Positions 1 through 6,450 of a DNA stretch of 10,102 nucleotides are shown in pieces. The first letter of the stretch is position 1. Each line of letters starts with the position of its first letter. The position numbers were made by a program, and so were the translations under genes. Below the pieces are notes generated by a model, which was given only the letters and a program-made list of their open reading frames with translations, did no database searches and was not told the origin of the DNA. Source of the DNA: an uncultured Ruminococcus sp. (GTDB taxonomy: Bacteria; Bacillota; Clostridia; Oscillospirales; CAG-272). The stretch spans positions 1 to 10,102 of the forward strand of contig CADBRS010000145.1 of assembly GCA_902797125.1 (NCBI GenBank), given 5' to 3'.

Positions 1-41
1 TCGGCTCGCAAAAGATACTGAAATACAATATCCTCTACAAG

Positions 42-86
42 CCCCCGCTTCAAGACTCTTCAGAGTCTAAGCGGTGGGTTCTTGAC
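42..86 (+). mobile_element. Possible right end of an IS200/IS605-type element (hairpin plus TTGAC)
   Basis: A strong hairpin is visible: CCGCTT (45-50) pairs with AAGCGG (69-74), and AGACTC (53-58) pairs with GAGTCT (63-68). There is a TTCA loop, a two-base CA bulge (51-52) and further C:G pairs below one mismatch. It is followed by GGGTTC and TTGAC (82-86). Subterminal imperfect hairpins with a GC-rich foot, followed by a short cleavage-type pentamer, are known at right ends of IS200/IS605 elements. There they also form the 3' part of the TnpB-associated omegaRNA. The orientation would place tnpB to the left, outside the window, so no transposase is seen here. No T-run follows on the minus strand, so a terminator for the minus-strand operon is less likely. 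This call is inferred from shape and general resemblance only. Confidence 0.42.
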
Positions 87-123
87 TGTTTACAGGCCAC
101 ATAGACCCTCCATGCAAAACAGA

Positions 124-1884
124 TCAGTAAGTCAGTCCTTTTTCTTTCGCTTCCTTGGCCATCCGGAAGAAATTGTAAGGATCGCAGAAAACGAAATTGG
201 CTTCAGGCCTTCTCTCTTTCATGGCCTTCATCAGTTTGTCATGGTTGGTCGGAGAAACCAGGATCGTGCGGAAAATGTGGAACCGCTTTTCCGGAGGATA
301 ATGGTCGATCGCATAGAAAGCCAACTCCAAAGCGCGCTCCAAATTCAGGTTTTCAGCTCCCAGATCGCTGGAATGCTGAATGAATACGCCTCCGTTCACG
401 ACCTGCGTCTCACGCGGGAAGTGGTTGCCGCCGGCACCCATCGGTGCAAAGCGGGCAAGATCCGCCATATTTTCACGGGTCGTCAGGTTCCAGCCATCGA
501 TAACAAAACCGATGATCTGCTGATCGAATTTGTCGAAATAGTACTTATTGTGCGCAACGTTGGCCTCAACTCCGCTCGGAAGTCCTGAATGTTTCCTGGG
601 CTCATAGAGCAAAGCCGGGTTGTTGTAGCCCGCGCCGGAGTCGCCGGCCTGGAAATAATCGTTGTCCGTGAATCGTTTGTAGACGAAATCGAAAGCCATC
701 GGGATCCGCTCGGACAGGTTCGTATTGAAGCACCACATCAAAGGATTCTTGCCCAGTGCAGGGTCGTTATACCACTTCGGAATGTGGCGGGCAGTCCACG
801 CTCCTGCGTCATAGTCTCCCACATAGAACAGCACATATGTGTTCTTGGGATCGAATTTCATTTCCTCTTTCGGACGGTGATTTTTGTATTTTTCATCCAG
901 CGGATACTGGGTGTAAACCGACGCGTTGGCCAAACCGCAGTACCCGTACGCATCCGCGTCTTTGACGCAGTTGTAGCAACTGATGATCTCGGTGAACATC
1001 CATTCCGATTCGACGCCCTCGTGCTTGCCGTGGTTCTTGTGACTCGTATATTTCAGCTGCCACGGATTGAACCCGCATACCTGCGTCATGGTCTTGCCTT
1101 CCGTACGGTCATATTGCCGCTGAAGGATCTCCTTCATGGTTGCCAGATCGGTGCCCAGAGGCTGATTCGGATCATCGCAGGGGACTTCATCTCCCCAGCA
1201 GCTGACGTCAAACACGAACGCCTTTTTCATGATGGCATAGTCGTGGTTGGGGACGAAAGCGTTTCCGAGATCCGGATAATAAGGCTTTTCCGCATCCCAG
1301 CTGTAGGCGTCCACGTTGTAGACCAGCAGCCGGTCGTTCGTCTGATCGAAATATTTAGCCAGAGCCCAGAGATAGGCATCGCATTTGGCCGAACCGGATG
1401 ACGGACGGTCCGTGTCCGGGATCGTGCCCTTTCCGGTGAATTTGCCCACCAGATCCAGTCTGCAGGCAGCACCTGTCGCTTTCATGATCCGGTCAGCGAT
1501 GTTGCTTCCCGAACGAACGGGTATGAACCCGTCGATCCCGCATGCCGTCGTTGCTACGTTCATCGTGGCGGGCACCGCATAATCCCAGAGAGCGAGACCC
1601 TGTTTTTTGATGAACGGGCCATACAGTTTCAGAAACTCGTCAAAAGAGTCGATCGAGCGGATCTCCATGCCGTGCATGAAGTGGTCCGGCTCCATCATAT
1701 ACCGGAGCCAGAACGTATCGTGATCGGCCCAGAACAGGAACAGTTCGGGGCCCTGTCTGTTGCGGAGTCCCTGAACGGCCACGACCGCCTTTAAGGCGTC
1801 ATAGCGGCAGACTGTGTCCTCTCCGAATTCTTTCAAAAACGGTTCGACCTGAATCGTATAAAGTGTTTTCCCTTCCAATGACAT
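124..1884 (-). CDS. GxGYxYP-family putative glycoside hydrolase, no signal peptide
   Basis: This 586-residue protein resembles the GxGYxYP family, which has an N-terminal domain followed by a C-terminal barrel-like domain. The family is annotated as putative glycoside hydrolases and is often found near polysaccharide-use genes; the reaction is not established. The signature appears at residues 417-423 as GAGYNNP, so the second aromatic is Asn instead of Tyr. Other recognisable stretches are YVLFYVGDYDAGAW (350-363), a Trp- and Asp-rich centre (about 180-300) and HFPRETQVVNGGVFIQHSSD (488-507). The start is well fixed: GAAAGGA lies just upstream and an in-frame TGA sits seven codons before the ATG. 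The N-terminus has no hydrophobic stretch, so the protein looks cytoplasmic, whereas many relatives are exported. It lies 29 bases after the lipoprotein gene and is probably its operon partner. The family call is from recognition; the substrate is unknown. Confidence 0.8.
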   Translation of the reverse strand: MSLEGKTLYTIQVEPFLKEFGEDTVCRYDALKAVVAVQGLRNRQGPELFLFWADHDTFWLRYMMEPDHFMHGMEIRSIDSFDEFLKLYGPFIKKQGLALWDYAVPATMNVATTACGIDGFIPVRSGSNIADRIMKATGAACRLDLVGKFTGKGTIPDTDRPSSGSAKCDAYLWALAKYFDQTNDRLLVYNVDAYSWDAEKPYYPDLGNAFVPNHDYAIMKKAFVFDVSCWGDEVPCDDPNQPLGTDLATMKEILQRQYDRTEGKTMTQVCGFNPWQLKYTSHKNHGKHEGVESEWMFTEIISCYNCVKDADAYGYCGLANASVYTQYPLDEKYKNHRPKEEMKFDPKNTYVLFYVGDYDAGAWTARHIPKWYNDPALGKNPLMWCFNTNLSERIPMAFDFVYKRFTDNDYFQAGDSGAGYNNPALLYEPRKHSGLPSGVEANVAHNKYYFDKFDQQIIGFVIDGWNLTTRENMADLARFAPMGAGGNHFPRETQVVNGGVFIQHSSDLGAENLNLERALELAFYAIDHYPPEKRFHIFRTILVSPTNHDKLMKAMKERRPEANFVFCDPYNFFRMAKEAKEKGLTY

Positions 1885-1913
1885 GATCCATGCATCCTTT
1901 CAGTTTAATAAGT

Positions 1914-4900
1914 TCAAGACGGTTCAACGCTGCCGTCAGCGGTAAATCTGAAATTGGCGATCTTGCATCCCGAGATCGACGCCTGGGGCTCGACCCAGTA
2001 CCAGCGGATCCAGTTGACCGCAGTTTTATCTGTCGCAGTAAAATCTTTGAGCGGCACTTTGATATGATTCCAACCCTGGACGATCGTCTGCCCGTTCAGG
2101 AACGAGCCGTTGTTCCACATGGTTTCCTCTTTGTCGTAGATGCCGGCCGATGAAATCTCGAACTCCGAGTTCTTCGTCAGATTGTTGTAGTTCGTGATAT
2201 CCGGGATATAGAGATCAAACTCGATATACTGCATCCCCGTCAGATCGACAGGATCGAATTTGAAATACTGGTTCGTACTGTTGCCCATCGTAAACGTGCG
2301 GGTCGTCGATTTCGTATCCGTAGCCCAGGCGATATTCGGCTTGACCGAATAGAGGATTCCTCCCTCTCCCGGTGCATGATAGACCAGTTCGAGGTCTTCT
2401 TCGGTCTTATCATTGATCGTCAACCGGATATAGAGATTGAGGCTGCCGCCGGACAGTTTGTAAGAACTGCCGTTATACCGGAGAGCCCCGATGACGGTCA
2501 TCGAACCCGCCGTCTGTTTGGTCTGTATGCCGCCGATATTGTCCGAACCGACATTGAAAACGATCGCGTTCTCACCGCCCTGATTGGTCAGGAAATCATA
2601 AGGCCCGTATGCGAACGTATGATAGACGGTCTGATTGTTCCCTTCGGTGATGATCAGATAGTTGAGAGACGGACGGGTGATCGGTTCAAAGAAATCAGAG
2701 AACAGAGTTCCGCCCGTGATCCAGTTCTCGCAGAAGGCGTAAAGGGACGAGCCGATGCGCTGCATGACCGTGCCGTTCTGGAGACAGCCCTCGATGACGC
2801 CGTTGTCGCCGCCGACCTTCATGACGTTGTAGTAGCAGGCACTGCAGAGTTTCTTGATATAGTGATGATCGCATCCTGAAAAATCGATCCCGTATGCGGC
2901 GCCGAGAATGGCGCAGTTGACGCAATAGACGTGATCACCGTTTCCGCGGATCGCGTAGGACGTCTTGATGTCCGCTCCGTTCGACGGTCCGTTTTTGTGG
3001 TATACGATCCGGAGTCCGTTGACGCCGGCTCCGGAACCGAGCGTGATCAGCGCGCGGCTCGAAGGCGTTTGATCCGGGCCGTCCCCGTACGCGGCGAGCA
3101 GCACCGTGCCTTTGGTCACGCCGCCTTGATCTCTTCCGGGCGCTCCGGCAGAACCGCGGAGTTCAACGCCGGCAGGAACCGTCAGATAGTTGTTCAAAAG
3201 GTAATAACCGCCGCCGATATAGACTACGCCGCCGGTCTTCCCGGCCTCATTGAGCACTTTCTGAAGAGCTGACGAAACGTCTGTTTTCCCTTCATTGTCT
3301 CCTTCGAACACGTAAAGGATCGGCTTGACTTTCTGATAAGAAGCATCCGGATCATAAAGCGTCCCGGACACCGACTGTGCGCTGGTTTTCGTCACCGTGC
3401 CCTGAACGCGGCCAACCGTGTTCACGTTCAGCATCTTGACAATGCCTTGAGAGCGGTTGATCACGCTTCCGGAATCACCTTCAAAATTGCTGTTGGCCAC
3501 GGTCATGCCCCATCTGTTGTCGATGGCGTCGATCTGAAGCGCGACCAATGTGTCCGTCACGTGCGTGTCAAAGAAGGATCCGGCAAAATCGATCCGTTCG
3601 CCCTTGACGATGTGGATCCCGTAACAGCAACTGGTGATCACGATATCCGAAAACTCGGTCCATTCAAGGTCTCCGATCAGCAGTCCGGTCGTTTCGTTCT
3701 GAAGGTAGTCCGTGACCAGAGCTTCTGTGTCTCCGACTTTGTTGTACGGAGAATTGACCCAGTACTGAGGGCCGATGTGGATGGTCTTGCACGTGCCCAC
3801 GTCGGATGAGTTGCGCAGTTCCGCGCCGGTATGGAAGAATGTCCCGTAGAAATGATCGATCGTCATCATCTCGTGGACGGACGTCTTGTCGGTGCACACG
3901 CCAATTCCTTTGTATCCGTTCAGGACCGTGCAGTTCGTGACGGAAGCCAGCATATTGCCGCCGATCTTTCCGTTGAAATAGAATGTAAACGGATATTGCC
4001 GAACGTGTTGGATGCTTTGTTTGGGATAGTAGACGGTCAACCCGTTGACGCCCGCGGCGCCGCCGAGCATGAACAGACCGTTGTCATTGGTGGCCACGGC
4101 TTCCTGTACGTCCGCAATGATTACCGTCCCGTAGTTCGTGCCCTTTTCGGGATTCTGCCAGTCGCCCCGCAGCGTGCAGAAGGCGGGAACGGTGATCTGG
4201 TCAGAGATCAGGTAGGTGCCGGCAGGCATCCAAACGGTGCCTCCTCCCTTGGAATAAACGTGTCGGAGCGCCATATTGATGAGATCCGTCACATCCAGTT
4301 TCCCAGTCGAATCGGCTGAATACGGGGCTTTCGTGATATCGATCAGTGCGACGGGTACGTCTTCGGTCTCGTAGACCGTTTGCGGAATGAACGGAGTCAG
4401 CGGTCCGAACTCGATGTCGATTCGAGGCGGCTCGATGCTTTCATCGTTCGTAAAACACAAATTTGCGATCTTGCACCCGGGGATCTCCTTGTTGGGCGAG
4501 ACCCAGTACCAGCGCAAAAAGTTGACGCGCGTCATATCGCAGCCGGATGACGAGGGCAATATCTTTTTGATATGGTTCCAGCCGTTTACCAGCGTGATCC
4601 CGGTCAGGAACGTGCCTCCGGTCCAGTTGAATTCCTGTTGATCGCATATACCGGAAGAGGTGATCTCGAATTGAGTGTTCGTCGTGATTCCGGACAGGTT
4701 CGTTACGTCCGGGATATAGAGATCAAGTTCAAGATACTTCATCATGCTGACGTCGATCGGAGCAAAATTCTGGGCATTGATACTGTTGCCCATGGTAAAC
4801 GCATCTTCGGCAGTACCTTTCGTATCATTGCCCCAGTTGCATGCGGGATAGATATGATACAAAGCGTTCGGATCGAGTGTTTCAGACTCCCGCTCCGTCT

Positions 4901-5129
4901 CCGTATCGGTCGGCTTTTCCGTTTCCGGGTCAGCCGGCTTTTCCGTTTCCTGACCCGGCTCCGATTCGGATCCGGGTTCTGTTTCGGTATGGCTTTCGAT
5001 GGCTTCTTTTTCTGATTCGGTCGAAGAATCTTCCCGGCCGTGTTTGTCGGATATGACTGAGCATGAACTGAACAGCATCACGACCAGCAGAAGACATGAT
5101 ATCAGCAGAACGAATGGATGTTTACGCAT
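1914..5129 (-). CDS. Surface lipoprotein with two pectate-lyase-like beta-helices flanked by duplicated jelly-roll-like modules
   Basis: The start at 5129 gives 1071 residues, with AGAGG eight bases upstream. Residues 1-22 are a lipoprotein signal peptide (MRKHPF, then a Leu/Val-rich core) ending LFSSC, with Cys23 as the lipidation site. Residues 24-87 are a Glu/Thr/Ser/Pro stalk with an eight-residue repeat. Module A (about 91-229) recurs as A' (about 927-1065). Both carry FTMGNS, an LDLYIPD- or FDLYIPD-like strand, GWNHIK, a WYWV strand and GCKIAN, suggesting a beta-sandwich binding module. Between them are two right-handed beta-helix domains (about 262-583 and 603-905) of Pectate_lyase_3 type. 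Each opens with a Gly-rich TVW/VVY strand, ITVPA/LTVPA and LRG, then GVNGL. Such tandem helices occur in GH55 enzymes and in other polysaccharide-acting or tailspike proteins, but no catalytic residues can be assigned. It is the first gene of a two-gene operon. Enzyme versus binding protein is undecided. Confidence 0.85.
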   Translation of the reverse strand: MRKHPFVLLISCLLLVVMLFSSCSVISDKHGREDSSTESEKEAIESHTETEPGSESEPGQETEKPADPETEKPTDTETERESETLDPNALYHIYPACNWGNDTKGTAEDAFTMGNSINAQNFAPIDVSMMKYLELDLYIPDVTNLSGITTNTQFEITSSGICDQQEFNWTGGTFLTGITLVNGWNHIKKILPSSSGCDMTRVNFLRWYWVSPNKEIPGCKIANLCFTNDESIEPPRIDIEFGPLTPFIPQTVYETEDVPVALIDITKAPYSADSTGKLDVTDLINMALRHVYSKGGGTVWMPAGTYLISDQITVPAFCTLRGDWQNPEKGTNYGTVIIADVQEAVATNDNGLFMLGGAAGVNGLTVYYPKQSIQHVRQYPFTFYFNGKIGGNMLASVTNCTVLNGYKGIGVCTDKTSVHEMMTIDHFYGTFFHTGAELRNSSDVGTCKTIHIGPQYWVNSPYNKVGDTEALVTDYLQNETTGLLIGDLEWTEFSDIVITSCCYGIHIVKGERIDFAGSFFDTHVTDTLVALQIDAIDNRWGMTVANSNFEGDSGSVINRSQGIVKMLNVNTVGRVQGTVTKTSAQSVSGTLYDPDASYQKVKPILYVFEGDNEGKTDVSSALQKVLNEAGKTGGVVYIGGGYYLLNNYLTVPAGVELRGSAGAPGRDQGGVTKGTVLLAAYGDGPDQTPSSRALITLGSGAGVNGLRIVYHKNGPSNGADIKTSYAIRGNGDHVYCVNCAILGAAYGIDFSGCDHHYIKKLCSACYYNVMKVGGDNGVIEGCLQNGTVMQRIGSSLYAFCENWITGGTLFSDFFEPITRPSLNYLIITEGNNQTVYHTFAYGPYDFLTNQGGENAIVFNVGSDNIGGIQTKQTAGSMTVIGALRYNGSSYKLSGGSLNLYIRLTINDKTEEDLELVYHAPGEGGILYSVKPNIAWATDTKSTTRTFTMGNSTNQYFKFDPVDLTGMQYIEFDLYIPDITNYNNLTKNSEFEISSAGIYDKEETMWNNGSFLNGQTIVQGWNHIKVPLKDFTATDKTAVNWIRWYWVEPQASISGCKIANFRFTADGSVEPS
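1935..2351 (-). repeat. Module A', C-terminal copy of the duplicated jelly-roll-like domain
   Basis: This is residues 927-1065 of the lipoprotein, the C-terminal partner of the module at residues 91-229. It ends six residues before the stop codon. Having the same module at both ends of a beta-helix pair is the unusual part of this protein. Confidence 0.8.
4443..4859 (-). repeat. Module A, N-terminal copy of the duplicated jelly-roll-like domain
   Basis: This is residues 91-229 of the lipoprotein. It aligns with residues 927-1065 along the whole length with few gaps. Shared landmarks are FTMGNS, YIPD, a T-F-E-I strand, GWNHIK, WYWV and GCKIAN. By eye about half of the positions are identical. 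The pattern of short hydrophobic strands suits a carbohydrate-binding-like beta-sandwich, but the family is not identified. Confidence 0.8.
4878..4949 (-). repeat. 24-base tandem repeat coding the Glu/Thr/Pro stalk
   Basis: Three consecutive eight-residue units, ETEKPADP, ETEKPTDT and ETERESET, cover residues 61-84 of the lipoprotein. At DNA level the first two units are nearly identical with a 24-base period. The stalk is expected to be extended and to hold the folded modules away from the membrane. Its copy number could vary between strains, which is inference. Confidence 0.8.
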
Positions 5130-5376
5130 GAAACCGCCTCTTTTCTTGTGTTGCTTTATCCAGACCGTTCCCTCCTCGATAGAGTAAAGGAATGATCTGC
5201 AAATTACTATCTTCATAGTACCTTATTTTTAGCTTTTTGGCAAGCCGTTTTTCTGTTTTTCCGCTTTCTTTTCGGAAGGAATCTGTCAGGCTGTCGGTGC
5301 TGCTGGAACATGGTTTCTCCGGAGTCCCGAACATCGATTCACTCATCGTACAGTTCACCCCAGCGACTTCGGTCAT
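5122..5376 (-). CDS. Doubtful small ORF upstream of the lipoprotein gene
   Basis: An 84-codon reading frame starts at ATG 5376 with AAAAAGG seven bases before it. It ends in a TAA that overlaps the lipoprotein start by eight bases (ATGCGTAA). The product would be hydrophilic, with a Lys-rich centre (KRLAKKLK at residues 44-51), and matches no family I recognise. Against it, a good promoter for the lipoprotein gene lies inside it, no promoter is clear upstream of it, and an open frame also exists on the opposite strand. It may be chance or a decayed gene. Confidence 0.18.
   Translation of the reverse strand: MTEVAGVNCTMSESMFGTPEKPCSSSTDSLTDSFRKESGKTEKRLAKKLKIRYYEDSNLQIIPLLYRGGNGLDKATQEKRRFHA
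5205..5220. promoter_or_regulatory. Inverted repeat over the -10 box, candidate operator
   Basis: TACTAT-CTTC-ATAGTA is a perfect six-base inverted repeat with a four-base spacer. On the minus strand one arm is the predicted -10 box and the other lies at the expected transcription start. A repressor binding here would block transcription. No regulator gene is in the window, and an AT-rich palindrome can arise by chance. Confidence 0.35.
5215..5243 (-). promoter_or_regulatory. Promoter of the lipoprotein/GxGYxYP operon
   Basis: Read on the minus strand, TTGCCA (5243-5238) is followed by exactly 17 bases and then TACTAT (5220-5215). This is a good match to a housekeeping sigma promoter. Transcription would begin near 5208 and leave a leader of about 80 bases before the ATG at 5129. 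The promoter also argues against an in-frame start at 5216, which would lie inside the -10 box. Confidence 0.6.
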
Positions 5377-5403
5377 CAGATTACCTTTTTGGTCCAGAAA
5401 GTA

Positions 5404-5432
5404 TTGTGTTTGTGCCGTCCTCGTGGTAAAAT
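5404..5432 (+). promoter_or_regulatory. Promoter of the histidine phosphatase gene
   Basis: TTGTGT (5404-5409), a 17-base spacer and TAAAAT (5427-5432) match a housekeeping promoter. Transcription would start near 5439, about 34 bases before the ATG at 5473, with AAGGGGAAA as the ribosome binding site. Confidence 0.6.
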
Positions 5433-5472
5433 CTCGTTCGAAAAGCAAAATGTCAAAACATAAGGGGAAATC

Positions 5473-6138
5473 ATGACACTTTACCTCATCAGACACGGCG
5501 AGACACCCTACAACGAAAAAGGCCTGCTCCAGGGTCGAACGGACACCCCTCTCAATCCGAGCGGATTGCTGTTGGCCAAATGGACCGGCGAAGCTTTCAA
5601 GCGGGAAGGCATCGTTTTTGAAAAGGCTATCAGCAGCCCGCTGATCCGCGCCCGCCAGACGACCGCCGCCATTCTGGAATCTGCGGGTCAAAAAGATCTG
5701 CCTGTCGAGCTGGATGAGCGCGTGATCGAGATGTCCATCGGGACCTGGGAAGGAAAAAGCGCCTATATCGGTCAATCCGACATCGATCCCGAGCAAATGC
5801 GGCTGTTCCACACCAATCCCTTCCTGATGGATCCAATCGAAAAAGGCGAAACCGCCCGGGAAGTCTGCGCCAGGACCAAATCCTTCCTGGATGATCTGGC
5901 CGCGAACCCCGTTTCGGGCAACGTGCTCGTTTCATCACATGGCTTTGCCGTCCGCGCCATGCTCAACCCCCTCTATGACGATCCGACGGATTTCTGGCAG
6001 GGCTCCGTCCCGCTCAATTGTTCGGTCAATATCCTCTCGTTCCGGGACGGCAAATGGACGTTTGTCGAAAAAGACAAAATCTATTACGATCCCAAATATG
6101 CCGTCGACCGTTACAGTTCGCCAAGCGAGAATACGTGA
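5473..6138 (+). CDS. Histidine phosphatase family protein (phosphoglycerate-mutase-like)
   Basis: This 221-residue cytoplasmic protein belongs to the histidine phosphatase superfamily, branch 1. The N-terminal motif LIRHGET (residues 5-11) holds the phosphate-accepting His8 with Arg7. The other expected active-site residues are visible: Arg59 in SSPLIRARQT, the acid Glu86 in VIEMSIGTWEG, and the second His156 in SSHGFAVRAM. The length and the RHGETxYN start resemble GpmB-, CobC- and PhoE-like broad-range phosphatases rather than glycolytic mutase. The substrate cannot be told. The start is supported by AAGGGGAAA, and the gene appears to be a single transcription unit with its own promoter. 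No clear terminator follows: only a weak ATACG/CGTAT pairing lies at the end of the gene before the pheS promoter. Confidence 0.9.
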   Translation: MTLYLIRHGETPYNEKGLLQGRTDTPLNPSGLLLAKWTGEAFKREGIVFEKAISSPLIRARQTTAAILESAGQKDLPVELDERVIEMSIGTWEGKSAYIGQSDIDPEQMRLFHTNPFLMDPIEKGETAREVCARTKSFLDDLAANPVSGNVLVSSHGFAVRAMLNPLYDDPTDFWQGSVPLNCSVNILSFRDGKWTFVEKDKIYYDPKYAVDRYSSPSENT

Positions 6139-6174
6139 ATGGCGTCCGTATGCGAAAAATCTTTTATAAAATTG

Positions 6175-6203
6175 TTGCGCATTTGATCATTTTATGATAT
6201 CAT
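6175..6203 (+). promoter_or_regulatory. Promoter of the pheST operon
   Basis: TTGCGC (6175-6180), a 17-base spacer and TATCAT (6198-6203) form a likely housekeeping promoter. Transcription would start near 6210, just before the T-box leader. The -10 region lies in a 12-base palindrome, TATGATATCATA (6193-6204). Confidence 0.6.
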
Positions 6204-6209
6204 AGAATG

Positions 6210-6440
6210 GTTAAAAGCTATAACGAAGTGAGCGGTAAGATCACGCGTTTCATCAGAGAGAACGGTCCAGGCTGAAAGCCGTTCGGAACGTGCTTGCGGC
6301 ATTTCCCTTCCGAGCTGATCCGGTCAAAGCCGGATCCGGGCAGCGCCGTTATCCGTATTGAGTGGCTTGAAAAAGCAATTCAGGTGGTACCGCGTAACAT
6401 TTTGTCTCGCCCTGAAAACAGGAGCGGGATTCTTTTTTTT
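6210..6440 (+). ncRNA. T-box riboswitch leader of pheS
   Basis: The leader binds a tRNA and controls transcription of the downstream synthetase genes. The conserved T-box GGTGGTACCGCG lies at 6383-6394. Its bulge TGGT (6385-6388) would pair with an ACCA tRNA end, which fits tRNA-Phe (discriminator A). Upstream is the Stem I apical region, with AGAGAG (6256-6260 region), AACGG (6261-6265) pairing with CCGTT (6279-6283), and GCTGAAAG between. A second perfect hairpin is GATCCGG/CCGGATC (6317-6323 and 6330-6336). The switch is explicit: CCTGAA (6411-6416) can pair with TTCAGG (6379-6384) as antiterminator, or CCTG with CAGG (6419-6422) as terminator. The best specifier candidate is UUC at 6303-6305. 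That choice is uncertain; the Phe assignment rests mainly on the downstream genes. Confidence 0.93.
6404..6440 (+). terminator. Regulated intrinsic terminator of the T-box leader
   Basis: GTCTCGC-CCTG (6404-6414), an AAAA loop and CAGG-A-GCGGGAT (6419-6430) form a stem of about eleven pairs, with one bulged A and two G:U pairs. A T-rich tail follows, ending in eight Ts (6433-6440). Formation excludes the antiterminator because both need CCTG at 6411-6414. Confidence 0.92.
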
Positions 6441-6450
6441 GGAGGAAAAA

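Larger units (their letters stand above)
5130..5472. other. Divergent intergenic region, 343 bases
   Basis: This region separates the minus-strand lipoprotein gene from the plus-strand phosphatase gene. It holds a promoter for each direction near its two ends, at 5215-5243 on the minus strand and 5404-5432 on the plus strand. The middle (about 5245-5400) is open in both directions and looks coding-like in places. No known protein family is recognised there and no RNA gene or terminator is evident. Confidence 0.6.

Noticed and set aside
42..78. Hairpin as a rho-independent terminator of the minus-strand operon.
   Set aside because: On the minus strand the stem is followed by CTTGTAGAGG, not a T-run. 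The operon may still end here by another mechanism.
589..1401. Plus-strand reading frame of 270 codons opposite the GxGYxYP gene.
   Set aside because: It lies wholly within a recognised gene on the other strand, has no family and has no ribosome binding site.
5170..5177. A strong ribosome-binding-like GAGGAGGG on the minus strand.
   Set aside because: No ATG, GTG or TTG lies at a suitable distance after it, so it starts no gene.
5130..5216. In-frame upstream start of the lipoprotein gene, adding 29 residues.
   Set aside because: It would begin inside the predicted -10 box and bury the signal peptide. The ATG at 5129 has an AGAGG site and a proper lipoprotein N-terminus.
6193..6204. Twelve-base palindrome TATGATATCATA at the pheS promoter.
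   Set aside because: It is AT-rich and overlaps the -10 box. The operon already has T-box control, so a separate operator is not needed to explain it.
6358..6450. In-frame TTG start of pheS, adding 31 residues.
   Set aside because: The extension translates the T-box antiterminator and terminator. The ATG at 6451 has GGAGG and gives the normal PheS length.
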